The position numbers were made by a program, and so were the translations under genes. A DNA stretch of 64,000 nucleotides from positions 1,354,501-1,418,500 of the forward strand of contig NC_134683.1 in the NCBI RefSeq assembly GCF_024713945.1, written 5' to 3'. The notes under the pieces are model-generated. The model ran no database searches. It was not told the DNA's origin and saw only the letters and a list, made by a program, of their open reading frames with translations. Shown here in pieces: positions 30,217 to 43,202 of the stretch (positions are counted from its first letter, which is position 1; every line of letters begins with the position of its first letter). This DNA comes from Dermatophagoides farinae. Its lineage: Eukaryota > Arthropoda > Arachnida > Sarcoptiformes > Pyroglyphidae.

Positions 30217-32643
30217 ATTATCATCAATATGGCCATGTTTTTTGTATTGCGTGTTCGATGTGATCACTTTAAATTTTGATGATTTTTTTTCTTCTTCTTC
30301 TTTTGATTTGAATGTTGTTTTTTTTGTTTACGAGCATGTTATTCTAAATTGTTTTTTTTCTCTCGTTTTTCACTTCATTTTAGCCAATATTGCTAGAAAT
30401 CATTCATTATATAATCTATCTGGACATGGACAATATTCTCATTCAGTCCTATCGGATTTGACACAACAATTACAATGGTATGTGTTTTTTTTCTTTCGTT
30501 TTTCGTTATCAGAATTTAACATTTTCATTTCCATTTTTTTTTTCCTATTGTTCACTTTTTAACAGGCCAAATCCCGCAATGTATCAGCTGCAATCGGCTG
30601 CATTTCGTAGTCCATATCCACTAAGTTCAGTTCCATCGGCTACATTTCCTGGTTTTGCCGTAAGAACACCACCAATTATGCCGCCACATCCGGCTTCATT
30701 GTCTGGTCATCATCATCATCATCATCCACATCATCCTCATCATCCAACATTTCCACCACATCCGAGCTTTTTACCAACAAGTATGTTTTGTTTTGTTTAA
30801 TCCATAAATTCTAATTATTTGAAAAAAAAATTTCATCATTTAGCATCAAATAATATCCAACCAAATAATGTGAATACAATGACAACAACAACAACAAACA
30901 ATGGTTCGACAAATAAATCCAATCGTAGTAGTAGTAGTACTTTATCATTGGGAAAAAATAATGGTTTTCCATTCTTCCATGGAATCAATGGTAGTTCATC
31001 ATCATCATCATCAATATCACCAACATTAGCCAATAATAACAATAATAATAATACGACGACCACCACTAATAGAATGTCTTCATCATCATTATCATCATCG
31101 ACATTAACTAATGAAAATAGTAGTGTTAATCGAAGTCACAATCGTCATCATATCAATAATAATAATAATATGGATATGGATGATGGCCATAATTTTAATA
31201 GTAAACTGTTGAATACTGTTAGCCAACAACAATGCAATGTAAATGGAAATGGTTCCAAATTAGTCAATAATAATAATCATAAAAATTCTCAAACAAATAA
31301 TCATTCAATATCATCATCATCATCATCATTGAATGGTGGTGGTGGTGGTGGTGGTCAATCATCATTGCAACAACAGCTACAACAACAAAAACAACAACAA
31401 GAACAAGAAGAAAGAGAAAGAGAACAAAAAATGCATATTAAAAAACCATTGAATGCATTTATGATCTATATGAAAGAAATGAGAGCCAAAGTTATTGCTG
31501 AATCAACATTGAAAGAAAGTGCTGCAATCAATCAGATTTTAGGCAAAAGGGTAAGTTCAAAATTAAAAAAATAAAACATCTGAGTTTGATAACTAACCTA
31601 AACTCTGTTTTCTTTGTTTTTTTTAGTGGCACGATCTAGGCAGAGCTGAACAAGAAAAATACTATGATAAAGCTCGACAAGAAAGGTATGATTCATTTGA
31701 TTTGTTTTTTTTTTGCCATAATAATTTTTTAATATTAATAAATTCTGTTTTTTTTACAGAGAATTACATATGGAATTACATCCAGGATGGACAGCCAAAG
31801 ATAATTATGCAATTAATGGTAAACGAAAAAAGAAAAAACGTGAACGTAATGCCGATGGAGGTATGCGTTAATTATTTGAATATTTTAATCATTTAATTAT
31901 TTAATTTTTTATTTCTCCCTTTTTTCCCCTATTCTTTAATCAGAACGTGGAGCATTGAAAAAATGTCGTGCACGATATGGTCTCGATCAACAGAATCATT
32001 GGTGCAAACCATGCAGGTATGTGTTTTTTGGTTCATTTTTTTTTTTGTTTAAATTTTAATTTTCAACAATTCCATTCATTACAGGAGGAAAAAGAAATGT
32101 ATACGATATCTGGAAGCAGCAAGAGCAGTGGCTGCTGCTGCTGCTGCTGTAGCTGCAGCAGCCATTAATGGCAATACATCTCGTTCAGATACAAACGAAT
32201 CGGATAATTTCGGTAGTATCAGTAGCGTTGAGGCACCAACGCCAGAATCAAAAACAACCAATGAAAGTGACCATTTACCATCACCATTATTCTATCCATC
32301 ATCTGCTCATACACATCATATGTATCCGAATTCCGTTGCAACAGTTACATCATCATCATTACCATCACCAATAGGATCTCGAATGTCATCATTATTGACA
32401 CCAAATTCACCATTAACAACAGCATCATCATTCTCATCATCATCAGGCATTGGTAGTAGTTTATCATCTGCTTCATCAACAACATCAACATCATCATTTT
32501 CATCATTAGTCACATCATCATCGTCATCATCATCGACATCATCTTCTGGATCATCAAATGTACCACCAAGGAATAGTCCATTCAGTATTGAACAATTGGC
32601 ACGGCCACATTGTCCACAAAGTCGATCATCAATATCATCATAA
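2580..32643 (+). CDS. pan: TCF/LEF transcription factor (pangolin-type), Wnt effector
   Basis: DNA-binding partner of beta-catenin in the nucleus. Exons, all with consistent phase: 2580-2720, 5143-5527, 8270-8373, 28201-28389 (or to 28421), about 30384-30477, 30566-30780, 30844-31550, 31627-31685, 31760-31860, 31944-32016, 32085-32643. Exon 1 is the beta-catenin-binding domain ([20 protein letters not shown], then [12 protein letters not shown]). Exon 2 carries poly-Gly and poly-Ala runs. Exon 4 has the family motif [10 protein letters not shown]. Exons 7-9 encode the HMG box ([61 protein letters not shown]) and a basic tail KRKKKKRER. Exons 10-11 encode a C-clamp ([25 protein letters not shown]) with all four Cys. 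The C-terminus is Ser/Thr-rich. Exon 4's donor and the start of the next exon are uncertain, and the stop at 32641 may result from a repeat frameshift. Family assignment is very secure. Confidence 0.93.
2721..5142 (+). other. TCF intron 1
   Basis: A 2.4-kb intron from GTAAGT to a pyrimidine-rich AAAAG acceptor. It contains only simple sequence as far as can be seen: a CAA run at 3470-3489, a GTT run at about 3708-3728, a GA tract at 4053-4073 and a CA tract at about 4160-4179. Confidence 0.7.
5528..8269 (+). other. TCF intron 2
   Basis: A 2.7-kb intron between phase-1 sites (GTAAGT donor, TTTTTTTGTAG acceptor). Contents are ATG/ATC triplet repeats (for example 7249-7267, 7279-7303, 7545-7571), an imperfect GA/TC hairpin at 6080-6118 and poly(T). 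No gene seen. Confidence 0.65.
18520..18549. repeat. CA microsatellite in TCF intron 3
   Basis: An uninterrupted (CA)15 tract, one of the longest perfect dinucleotide runs in the window. Confidence 0.9.
19785..19827. repeat. CAA microsatellite in TCF intron 3
   Basis: About 14 CAA/ACA units in a row, the longest such triplet run in the window; it gives poly-Cys, poly-Gln or poly-Asn in shadow frames. Confidence 0.9.
25243..25266. repeat. GA microsatellite in TCF intron 3
   Basis: A perfect (AG)12 purine tract on the plus strand. Similar tracts occur at 4053-4073 and 17803-17820. Confidence 0.88.
28390..30383 (+). other. TCF intron 4
   Basis: A 2-kb intron; its 5' end may instead be at 28422 (CTAT then GTAAGT). 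It holds an ATG run at 28810-28834, TG tracts at about 28730-28748 and 30180-30213 and a possible 17-base microexon at 29861-29877 (TTTTCAG before, GTAAAC after). No gene seen otherwise. Confidence 0.5.
30180..30213. repeat. TG microsatellite in TCF intron 4
   Basis: A perfect (TG)17 tract about 170 bases upstream of the next TCF exon; the longest TG run in the window. Confidence 0.92.
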
Positions 32644-33986
32644 TAATAATAATAATAATAATATCAATGGATTGAATAGTAAAACTCAGAATAATAACCA
32701 CAATAATAATTCTGTTACAGTAGCCGTGATTACACAGCTACCTACACCTCCATCATCAACAGATTCTACTGCTGGAACACCAGCCATGTTGTGGGTAGCA
32801 TAAAAAATTCTGAAAAAAATGGAAAATTCAATTCAATTCAAACAAAAAAAAAATGAACATACTATCACTCACAAACAAAATCCACAAAGCAAATCAACCA
32901 CCAGTGCTATGTTTTCATTGATTTTTTTCACAATTTGTTGTCATTTTTTTCTGCATTTCTGCATTAATATTATATGTATAAAAATATAAATCTCCAAGAA
33001 GAATATGATGATGATGATGATGATACAAATAATTGTGGTAAATTTTTTTGATCTTGAACATTGATTTTTTTTTCTCATCACATCACATTATCATCATTCA
33101 TTCATTTATTCATTCATTTGAATACAATTTTCTTCATCTTCTTAACCACAAATGTATAAATGTCATTGCTGAAATATATTATTATTAAAATAGTGAAAAA
33201 AACTAACGGTTTTTTGTTTTTTGATTATTCCAATTACATTTTGTTTGTTTGTTTATTTTTTTTATTGCATCCGATTTCATTTCCAAATTTTTTGAAATTA
33301 TATATCATATATTTATATATATCAAGCAAGTATACACATAGCAAACTCTTTGAATTGCAATTAGAAAAAAAAGTTTCCTATACATTGTGTGTGTGTGTGT
33401 GTGTTTATGTATTTTAAGAAAAAAAAATTCAATTGGTTTAAGATCCGATTATATTAGTTTTCTCAATCAAGAGAATACACAATTAATAAATGAGATACTT
33501 TATATTAGGAAAAAAATTCTTGTTTTCTGTTGTAACAACACAAGATAGAGAAAAAAACCTAGAAATCTTTATAGGTAAATAAATGTGGTGTAATGCGTGT
33601 GTTTGAAAAAAATTGGATATTTACAACAACAAAAAAAATTGAAAAAATTGAAAGAAAAAAAAATCAATGATGAATATTATCTACAAAGACGATCCAGATC
33701 AAAAAAAAATATGATTTGTTGTGAAATATCATATTCTGTTTTTTTGGGGGGAAGAGTGGGGCTTCATCTGTAGTTTTCTATGATGATGTATGTGTATCTG
33801 TATGATCAATATAGCAGATTTTTGAGCAAAATTTGACTACAGAATTTTTGTGACACAATTGTAAAATTTTTTTCTAATTTAGAATTGAATAAAAACAGAA
33901 AAATGACGTGAATGAGTTCAATAAATGAGATGAATTCTAGTTCATGGCGATAAATGAACAGAATTTTTTTTTCGAATAAATATAAA
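32644..33986. other. TCF 3' flank / convergent gap to SIRT1
   Basis: The first 160 bases continue an open frame in a different phase from the TCF stop (to 32803). The remainder is AT-rich, with a TG tract at about 33386-33402, poly(A/T) runs and several AATAAA/ATTAAA-like hexamers. It should contain the 3' UTRs of both TCF and SIRT1. No further gene is seen. Confidence 0.55.
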
Positions 33987-36800
33987 TTAAGTTTCATCCG
34001 TAGTCATCATCATCATCATCGAATCGTCGTTTATCGATGGCATCATTAGTTTCGTAGTCGATCCTGGTGATTGTATCATTCCCATAACATCATGATCATC
34101 TTTCGTCATTGATGATTCATTTGAATTTGTACCACTATTCGATTCATTCATCATGACCAATGATTGTTCGCCATCAATCATCATACTTATATCTTGTGAT
34201 TGATTTGGAACTAAAATTTCATCATTCGTATCATCTTCGACAAAACTTTCGGCATCATCGACATTTTGAATTTCATCTTCATGTGAATCATCATTGCTAT
34301 CAGAATCAAAGGACTCGTTCAGTTCAGCACCTCTGAATATGTATCGTGATGGAGCAATGAATTCATATTCTTTTGTTTGCTGTAGCTGTCCGTTGACATT
34401 GTCAACATTATCTTGTGGAATTTCTTCGGTTGCCGATTTCGGCAATTTTTCTATATCGTCATTTTGATCCTGACCAAAACAAGATCTCGACCAATTATCG
34501 CCAAGTCTATAATAAATGAGAAATTAATAGTTAAATTTGAAAAATGAACGAAAAGATTGACTTACAATTGACAAAGATATCTAATGATAACATCACAATC
34601 GCCTAATAATTCGACATCAAAATTCAAATGATTCAATGGCTCACGATTGATTAGAATCTGTGGTATATTTTTTGGTATTGAACCTGGTATTAATGCTACT
34701 GGGCTAACTTTCAACGATGATCCAATTACGATCAATAAATCGCATTGATCTTTATCGATTGTCATAGAATTATGAAATTCATCAGAGAGACCTTCACCAA
34801 AGAAAACAATATCCGGCTTCATTACTGGTAAAATTTTTCTAAAATTTCGATGATGTGAAGATGGATGTATATTTTGTGATATATTATTATTATTATTATT
34901 TCTAGGTGCACAATGAGGACAAAGAGGTATGTTTTGAGCAAAAATATCATTTCGGATGGCATTTGAATCGCAACGATATCCACAAACAGTACATGTGGCC
35001 GTAGCAAATGATCCATGACATGTGATTACATTCTTGATTCCAGCTGTCTGTTCGAGTGTATCAATATTCTGTGAATAATTTCGAAGTAAACGGCCTTCAA
35101 TTTCAAGATATTTTATAAATTTATGTGACGGTGACGGTTGAAATTGTCCAGGATATATTTCCTATTGATTTCAACAATAATTGGTCAAATCTTTGTAATG
35201 AAAAATAATTCAAAAATATTTTTACCTTGGCAAATTTAAAAAATGGATAAGGATTCTTTTTGAAATAATGAATATCAAACATTGATTGTGGATCAGGAAG
35301 ATCAGGATAATCTTTACTGAGACGTGCATATACACCATTACGTGAACGAAAATCTGGTATACCACATGAAACGGATACACCAGCACCAGTTAGAACAATA
35401 ATTTTTTTAGAATTTTGTATCAAATCAATGACATCACTAATAGTATTGATATAATCTAATTTAGATCGTACAGATGGCTCGGATAGCATTCGAATGAGTA
35501 AACGCCATGCATAAGCATTATCAATATCGCCAATTAATTCACTTCCGGTCAATTGTTCGATAATTTCTTTGGGATCAGATCCATTAGATATTTGACGTTG
35601 TATCCATTCGATATTTTTATTAATAGGTTTCCAATCTTCACCACTTAAATTGGATAGATCGCTTGCATAGGAAAATTCACTAATATTATCATCATCATCG
35701 TCATCATCGATTTCATCATCAACATCTTCATTATGATGATTATTCTGATTACTATTCGATGATGATTGATATAATCGTTGTTGTTGTGCAATAATTATAT
35801 CCATAGTATCACTATTGGGAGATTCACCAGCAACCGATGCTGATTTGGTCGCCATTGTCATTTGATTTCTCGATATAGAATTTGTCGTACTATTATTACC
35901 GTCAATGGCTATTGCATCTTCCATTTTATTAGTTAAATTATTATTACTATTATTTACAGTTTTATTATCCGAACCAACGGACAGACTATCATAGGGTATT
36001 TGTAGCTCTTGAAAACCCGAATCACCATTGCTCATTAATTCGTTATCGCTATTTGATGATGATACTGTTGAAATGAATATTTCAAAAAAAAATGAAAGAA
36101 AAAGAATTCGATTAATCATTCAATAGTTAAACTCTAAACGCGCCACAAAATTCAAATTTGGAAATATATAAATCTATAGATCTGCCCCTCCCAACAATTG
36201 TGGAGCATGCGCAGAAAAAAATATGATTGAAATGAAAAATAGCAAACAAGAGAAACGATACATACCAGTTACAGTTGTATATGGTGGTGAAGAAAAAAGA
36301 TGGCGGCTACGACTACAGCAGCTTTCATCATCAATGGCAGCACTGATCCTGCTGCTATCGCCAACGTCGTACAACACGTCGATATCTCGACCTTCAACAA
36401 AGGGGGCGGCACTAGTAGCAACGTTCACTGTATCAATTGTAGTGATGGCAGCAGTGTTGTCCTTTGTCGTCCTCGACGTTGTAACTACGTCGTAGCAATT
36501 TGATTGCTCACGACGTAGTCGTTTTGTTGTTGGCACAAATGGCTCAAAAATTTGGCCCGTTGAAAATTCGATTTTCTTTTCTGTAAAACAATTGAAAGAT
36601 ATTTCTAGATCATTATTCCAGGAAGTGGATATTGGTTCCGTTGTTATGGAACGGAAACGTTTAGAAGATCTAGATGATGAAAAATTTTGATCATCATGAT
36701 CATTATAATGGCTATGATGATGATGATGATTGTTGGCAATAGGCAAAGAAAACGATGATGACGAAGAATTCTTCGACGACGACGACGAGGACGACATCAT
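33987..36800 (-). CDS. SIRT1: NAD-dependent protein deacetylase sirtuin-1
   Basis: Four phase-consistent exons: 36800-36266, 36064-35226, 35161-34566, 34506-33987; about 829 residues. The Ser/His-rich N-terminus carries a basic patch KRLRREQ. The catalytic core shows the Rossmann motif TGAGVSVSCGIPDFRSRNG, then FFKFAKEIYPGQFQPS, NYSQNIDTLEQTAGI and CHGSFATATCTVC with the catalytic His. Four zinc Cys are present (CTVC and, later, CPHC). Then come KPDIVFFGEGL, LLIVIGSSLKVSPVALIP, QILINREPLNHL and VELLGDCDVII. C-terminal to the core, EYEFIAPSRYIFRGAEL matches the ESA segment that activates vertebrate SIRT1, which places the gene with SIRT1 rather than SIRT2/3. An Asn/His-rich insertion of roughly 20 residues follows the zinc ribbon. 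Expected location is nuclear, deacetylating histones and transcription factors (family knowledge). It lies head to head with PCNA, with start codons about 0.9 kb apart. Confidence 0.95.
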
Positions 36801-37538
36801 TCGACTCTATGATTGGATTGGAAAAAAAACTCACACACACACAAACTCCCGACTCTGTTTTTTTTTCTTGTTTTTAGCTCACAAACGGGTATCATACAGA
36901 CAAACAAAAAAAAAAAAAAAAATTTTTTCTTTCTTTCTTTTTCAATTGTAGATAATGTGGAGGTTGATGTCGATGTCGATTACTACTATATACACAGCAC
37001 TGGTCGTTTGTTATTCAGGTTTTTATCGAATCAAGTTTTTTTTTTTTTTTTTTGTTATTTTAGTTGCTCACACAAAACACAAAAAACACACTCCCTCAAC
37101 TTTTTATACATGGCCATATATATATACGACAACGACGACGACGACGACGATAAAATTTTAGTGAATTGTTGAATGGTGGTAAAAATACGAGATTATTTTT
37201 GTGTATAAGCCTAAAATGAGTCATTCAAAGACTCACCCACATTTAATACATTCATTCATATAAAAAAAAAAAAAAAAAAAATTATCAAACGCATGCGTAT
37301 TTTTAATTTTCGGCATTTTTTTTTTTTGTTTCTTTAATATATTGACAAAAGTAAAAGAGCATGCACATGCGTATTCGAAACTGAACCAAAAAAAAAAACA
37401 TAAGAGCCGACTATTTCAATCTATATGAATACACTATTTTATTTAAAATTAACATTTGAACTTTTTATATACCGCTCACACACACAAAAATTGCGTGGTG
37501 GCAAATTTCGCGCGCTTTTTTTTCTTTTATCCATTGTC

Positions 37539-37572
<34 letters not shown>

Positions 37573-37697
37573 CAACGTCGACCTAAAATTTACAATCCCA
37601 TTTGGTTGTTGAATACTGACGTGATTTCATTCGATATTTATTTATTTATTTTTTTTTTTTGATATTCGATCTCAATCAATAATAAATACATTCGAAA
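36801..37697. other. Divergent SIRT1/PCNA promoter region
   Basis: An 897-base intergenic stretch between two divergent start codons. It contains a CGA run at 37127-37150, an ATC run at about 37541-37572, poly(A/T) tracts and an E2F-like motif at 37506-37515. It must supply both core promoters. No coding sequence is supported. Confidence 0.65.
37506..37515 (+). promoter_or_regulatory. E2F-like site upstream of PCNA
   Basis: TTTCGCGCGC fits the E2F/DP consensus TTTSSCGC and lies 183 bases before the PCNA start codon. PCNA is a classic E2F target in animals (established knowledge). CG-rich 10-mers are rare in this AT-rich DNA, which raises the chance that it is functional. Occupancy is inferred. 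Confidence 0.55.
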
Positions 37698-38617
<920 letters not shown>

Positions 38618-39008
38618 TAATTCTTTATTTGTGAAAAAAACAGAATATTTTTTTTTAAATAAGAAATATCAATAATCGAATGATAAAGGAAATTATTATT
38701 ATCATCATTTTTTTTTCATTTCATTTTTATATATTATCATCAATCATTATAAATACTAATTTACTAATGGGCAACTTATTGCCGACTAGAACAAAAACAA
38801 CAACAACAAAAAATCGATAATTATCAATGATGATGGTGATGATAACAAATCAATGAATGTTGTGGATTGTGGATAACAACAACAAATGAAGTATTAATAA
38901 CATTTTTTTTGTCTTGTGAAATTTTTTTTTTAAAGCCAACAAAATTAAATTTTTTTTCTGCTTTTTATACAAATGTGTATGGAACATGTGTGAATGATAT
39001 ATGGATTT
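38618..39008. other. Convergent 3' gap between PCNA and CDS
   Basis: 391 bases of AT-rich DNA holding the 3' UTRs of both convergent genes. No gene or structured repeat seen. Confidence 0.6.
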
Positions 39009-40828
39009 TCAATTTATTGTCAGATTCAAATGTTCTTGCAACATATGATAGATATTCATTTGGTCTTCTGGTTTTAATTGATAAATTAGATGCAATATTT
39101 TCGTTGGATTCGGTGCCCGTACAAAACTATAAATGTAAACATTGACAAACGATGCCATTAGATATTGGCAATCGAAACGATCCACTAGACCACCATGGCC
39201 TGGTATTACATCGCCAAAATCTTTGATTTTAAATGCCCGTTTAAAACCGCTGGCAAAAAACCCGCCAAATGGTCCAATAATTGAACTAAATAATGATAAT
39301 GCCAATGAATGTAATACGAATGGATATATCGATATGGTTTGTGGTAGACCAAACTAGTAGTGAAACAAAAAAAAAGGAAAACAAATTCTTAATTAAAATG
39401 CTAAAAAAATCTTGATATAATTACAATTTTGAAAATAAATTGCAACGTTTCTGGTAAACAATATTCAGTCAATTGAAATAGTTTAGATGGTGTACATTTA
39501 AATACACGTTCGATTGGATCATATGATTCGATTGGACAAACAAAAAATTGATAGCCACAAAGTAAATGTGATACCTGAATATTATTAATTTGATGATAAA
39601 AAAATGAAATTGTTTTTTTTTTGAATTAAAAATTCATTAGTACATACAATCATGCCCAATATGACAGTCGATATAACACCACCGATAAAACCTTCCCATG
39701 TTTTTTTCGGCGACAATTTAATCAATGGTGTTTTGCCAAAAAAGAATCCAAACAAATATGCCATTGAATCATTGATCACAATCATAGATACTGGTACAAT
39801 GAACCAGATTAAACCTTCAAACATGTTTTGTATAATCAGATATGATTGCGTAACAACAATCAACAATGTGACATGTGTCCAAGCAAACTAAAAATTTGAG
39901 TTTTTAAAAAAAAATGAGAAAAACAAAGATTAAAAATTTTTTTTTGATAAAATTAGAATTCTGGCCCAAAACTTACCAATGAGAATTGTCGTAGATAGTA
40001 TCGTTTGACTAAGCTAAGTACGAACCATACAAAACCAATAACATATAATGTGAATGAGATGAAACGATGATATGATATCAAAGGTTGCATGATATTCTGA
40101 TTGATAGAAAAAAAAACAGAATATTAGAACACAATCGTTAATCACATATTTGTTGTTACTGTACTTACTGGTTTTTTCAATACCAAAGCAAAATATTCAA
40201 CTAAACTTTCAGCATAGAAAAAATAATTTGATGTTATCAACATATACCATGACAATGAACGAAACCATGGTAAACCATGAACACGGTACACTGAATAACC
40301 GATGGCAATAATTTCTTGAAAGCATTTCACTTGAATACAAAGTGTCTAATGAATTTTTTTTTTAGAAAGAAAAAAAAAAATATTAACAATTTATTATTGA
40401 ATGAATGTTTTTTTTTTAAAAAAAATCAATCATACCAATATCATCAATGCTAATGGTCCCCAATAGATGACCAAACCGAAACCAATCACCATTAATAATG
40501 TGAATATAGAACGAACAATATAATTTCTCCATCTATTTGGTAATACGGCCAACATATTGTCCAAAAATTGTACAGTTTTATCCGATGATTGTGGTAATTC
40601 TTTTACTAAATCTTCAATATTTGATTCATCAATCAATTTATCTTCACCATCCGAATCAACATTATCGACACTTGGTTTTCGTACAACATTTGTATGTGAT
40701 GATTGTTTTTGTTGTTGTTGTTGCTGTTGTGACAGTGTTTGTGTATTCATTGATGATGATGATGATGACGTTGATGATGAATGTGGTGGTCGATCACCAC
40801 TTTGACGATTTATTAATGTTGATGACAT
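39009..40828 (-). CDS. CDS1: Phosphatidate cytidylyltransferase (CDP-diacylglycerol synthase)
   Basis: Makes CDP-diacylglycerol from phosphatidic acid and CTP, the precursor of phosphatidylinositol; an ER multi-pass membrane enzyme. Six phase-0 exons: 40828-40436, 40345-40169, 40096-39977, 39887-39648, 39574-39425, 39353-39009; about 474 residues. I chose ATG 40828 ([15 protein letters not shown]); an in-frame ATG at 40846 would add six hydrophobic residues. The N-terminus is Ser/Gln-rich. Conserved blocks: [95 protein letters not shown] and [16 protein letters not shown]. The family signature is complete: S-x-x-K-R-x4-K-D, then [12 protein letters not shown]. Sequence cannot separate CDS1 from CDS2; arthropods usually have one copy, so the symbol is generic. 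Confidence 0.95.
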
Positions 40829-43202
40829 GATGATGATTATTATCAAGATGATTCGTTCTTAAGATGGCTAAAATAAATATTTTGAATTCAATGAAAAAAA
40901 AAAATTTTTTTGATAATGAAATTATAAATATTCTCTCTGTGTTTATTTTTGTGTGAGTGAAAAATTTCGGGACAAGGTCGCCCCTTTTGTTATTTTTTTT
41001 TTCATCTATATCTCTATATGACAGTCGATCGATATATATTGTCTTTGGTTTGTTGTATGTATATGAGTGTGTCAAACATTAATAATAAAAACAAGCAGAA
41101 AATTAAGTTATGATGATTCTATAATACACTGAATATATAATGTCAACAATATACAAGAAATGTAGAATCTGCTCAGAAGAATCAAAACACAAAGAGGATT
41201 TTAGGTAGTGTTATATAACCAGAAATTCTGGTTATATAGCCAATCATCATTACAGAATATTCTGGCCAAAAAAAAAACTGCCAAATTCTATATCATAAAT
41301 ATATGTTATTGAATGGCAATATATAACAGAATCGAATACAATCAGTTTAAGAAAATAAATAAATCCGATTTTTTTGTTGTTGTTGTTGGAAATATTGGAA
41401 TAATTAATTACCTGATGATCATTCAGTCAATCAATCCAAATTGTGGAAATCTTTTGTTTTTATATAATAATCAATATATAATTTGTGATCATTTTTTTTC
41501 AAGGAATTTCGTTTCGTTTTCTTTTTTGTTTTTGATAAACAAAACAAAAAAGAAAAAAAAAATTTTTCACTTAAACAATTCAATTCAAAACATAAGAATA
41601 TATATACAGACAAGAATTATATTCGATTAAAATTGATTAGAATTCAATTAATTGAAAAAAAAATGAAGAAATATTGCATGTCGTCGCAGTAGTAGTTGTT
41701 GTTGTCGTCGTCGTCGTAGTCGTTGTTGTTATTGTTGTTGTTATCGACGTTGTTAGGTTGTACCTGTGCGCGCAATGTCAAAAACGAAAAAAAAGAAAGA
41801 GAAAAAAAACCACATGCATGCAAGAAAAAAAAATTGGGAAATTTACTGTGTGTGTGTGTGTGTAGTATATATTTATTTGATTGATTGATTGAATAAAATC
41901 GATCATCATCAATAAGACAAAAAAAAACTTGTACGTCTTGTTTTCAAATGATGAATATTTAATGTGGGGGTGGATGGATGGGTGAATGGATGAGGAAAAA
42001 AAAAGAGTAGCGATAAAATGTTTTTTCGAATTTTTTTTTTTACAAGACAAGATAAATTTACTTGTTGATCAAATGATTCGATCGGTGTGTGTGTTCGAAT
42101 GGAATTGTTCGAAAAAAAAACGTTAACCTACAATTCAGATTGTCACGATCATTCAAAAGGAAAATTTTTTTTGCAATTTATTGATTGATTGATTTATTGT
42201 TTATCTTTTTCTCTTTCTTTTTCTGGCTAACCAAAATGATGATCTGATTATATGTTGCTTTTTTTTGATGTTATTGTTTGACATTTGTTGTTTATTTTAT
42301 TGAATCGATCATATATAATGATTATAATCATTATCATCATCATCATCAAAAAAAAAACTTATCACCATTAGTGTATTCGATCGATCATCAATCAATGTAA
42401 ATATGTTGCAAAAAAAAAAAAAAATTCCAATTATCGATTTATCCACTAATCATCATCAGCGTTGCTAAAGGCAAACTGAAAAAATTCAAACTTGAAAATT
42501 AACATTTTCAATCAATCAACAAAAGCCTTTCTCAATAATTTTTAGACTTGGAAATGCAAAAAAAAACAGACTAAACATATATATGTGTGACAGTGGCATC
42601 GAAAAATTATCGGAAAAAAAATCGATCGATTGATTTTTTTTTATTTTATCAATTTTCACTTTGTCTATATATATTTACAACCAACCAGAGAGACAGAGAA
42701 AAACAAAATAAAATTAAATTAAAAAAATGAAGACCAACACTCACTCGTCACTCGCACACACACCGACACACACACACACAAACAAAGATGAACATCGTTG
42801 TAAATTAATAATTAATCATAAATTTTTAAACTTTTGTGTTCCTATAAATGACAAACGAGTGAGAATGGAAGAGAGAGAGAAATGGGGGGAAAAAATGCGT
42901 TTACAAACTTTGTACATTTGATTGATTTGACTACTTCTACTAATGATGATTGATGATAATATGAAAAAAAATGTGTAACATAAATGAATGCGTGTGTGTG
43001 TGTTGTATAATAAGAAGAAAATAAAAATTAAAAAAAAAATAATTCATCGAAAATAATTCCAGTTTAGAGAGTGGGTGGCTGTACCTGTTGTTATCATTGT
43101 ATACATAATAATATATATGATGATGATATGAAGAATTACGTTCGATGAATAATTTTACATATAAAAAATTGATGATGATGGATTGATGAATTTTTTTTTT
43201 GT
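40829..43202. other. Intergenic region between CDS promoter and SETD1 3' end
   Basis: 2.4 kb without a recognised gene. It contains the CDS promoter on its left, a near-perfect palindrome (41212-41238) followed by a second one (41253-41264), a GTC/GTT-rich block at 41690-41755, TG/CA tracts at about 41847-41863, 42763-42780 and 42990-43002, and the SETD1 3' UTR on its right. Confidence 0.55.
41212..41238. repeat. 27-bp palindrome (13-bp arms, 1-base centre)
   Basis: TATATAACCAGAA, one A, then the exact reverse complement TTCTGGTTATATA. Fourteen bases later comes a second, perfect 12-base palindrome CAGAATATTCTG that shares the TTCTG core. Confidence 0.85.
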
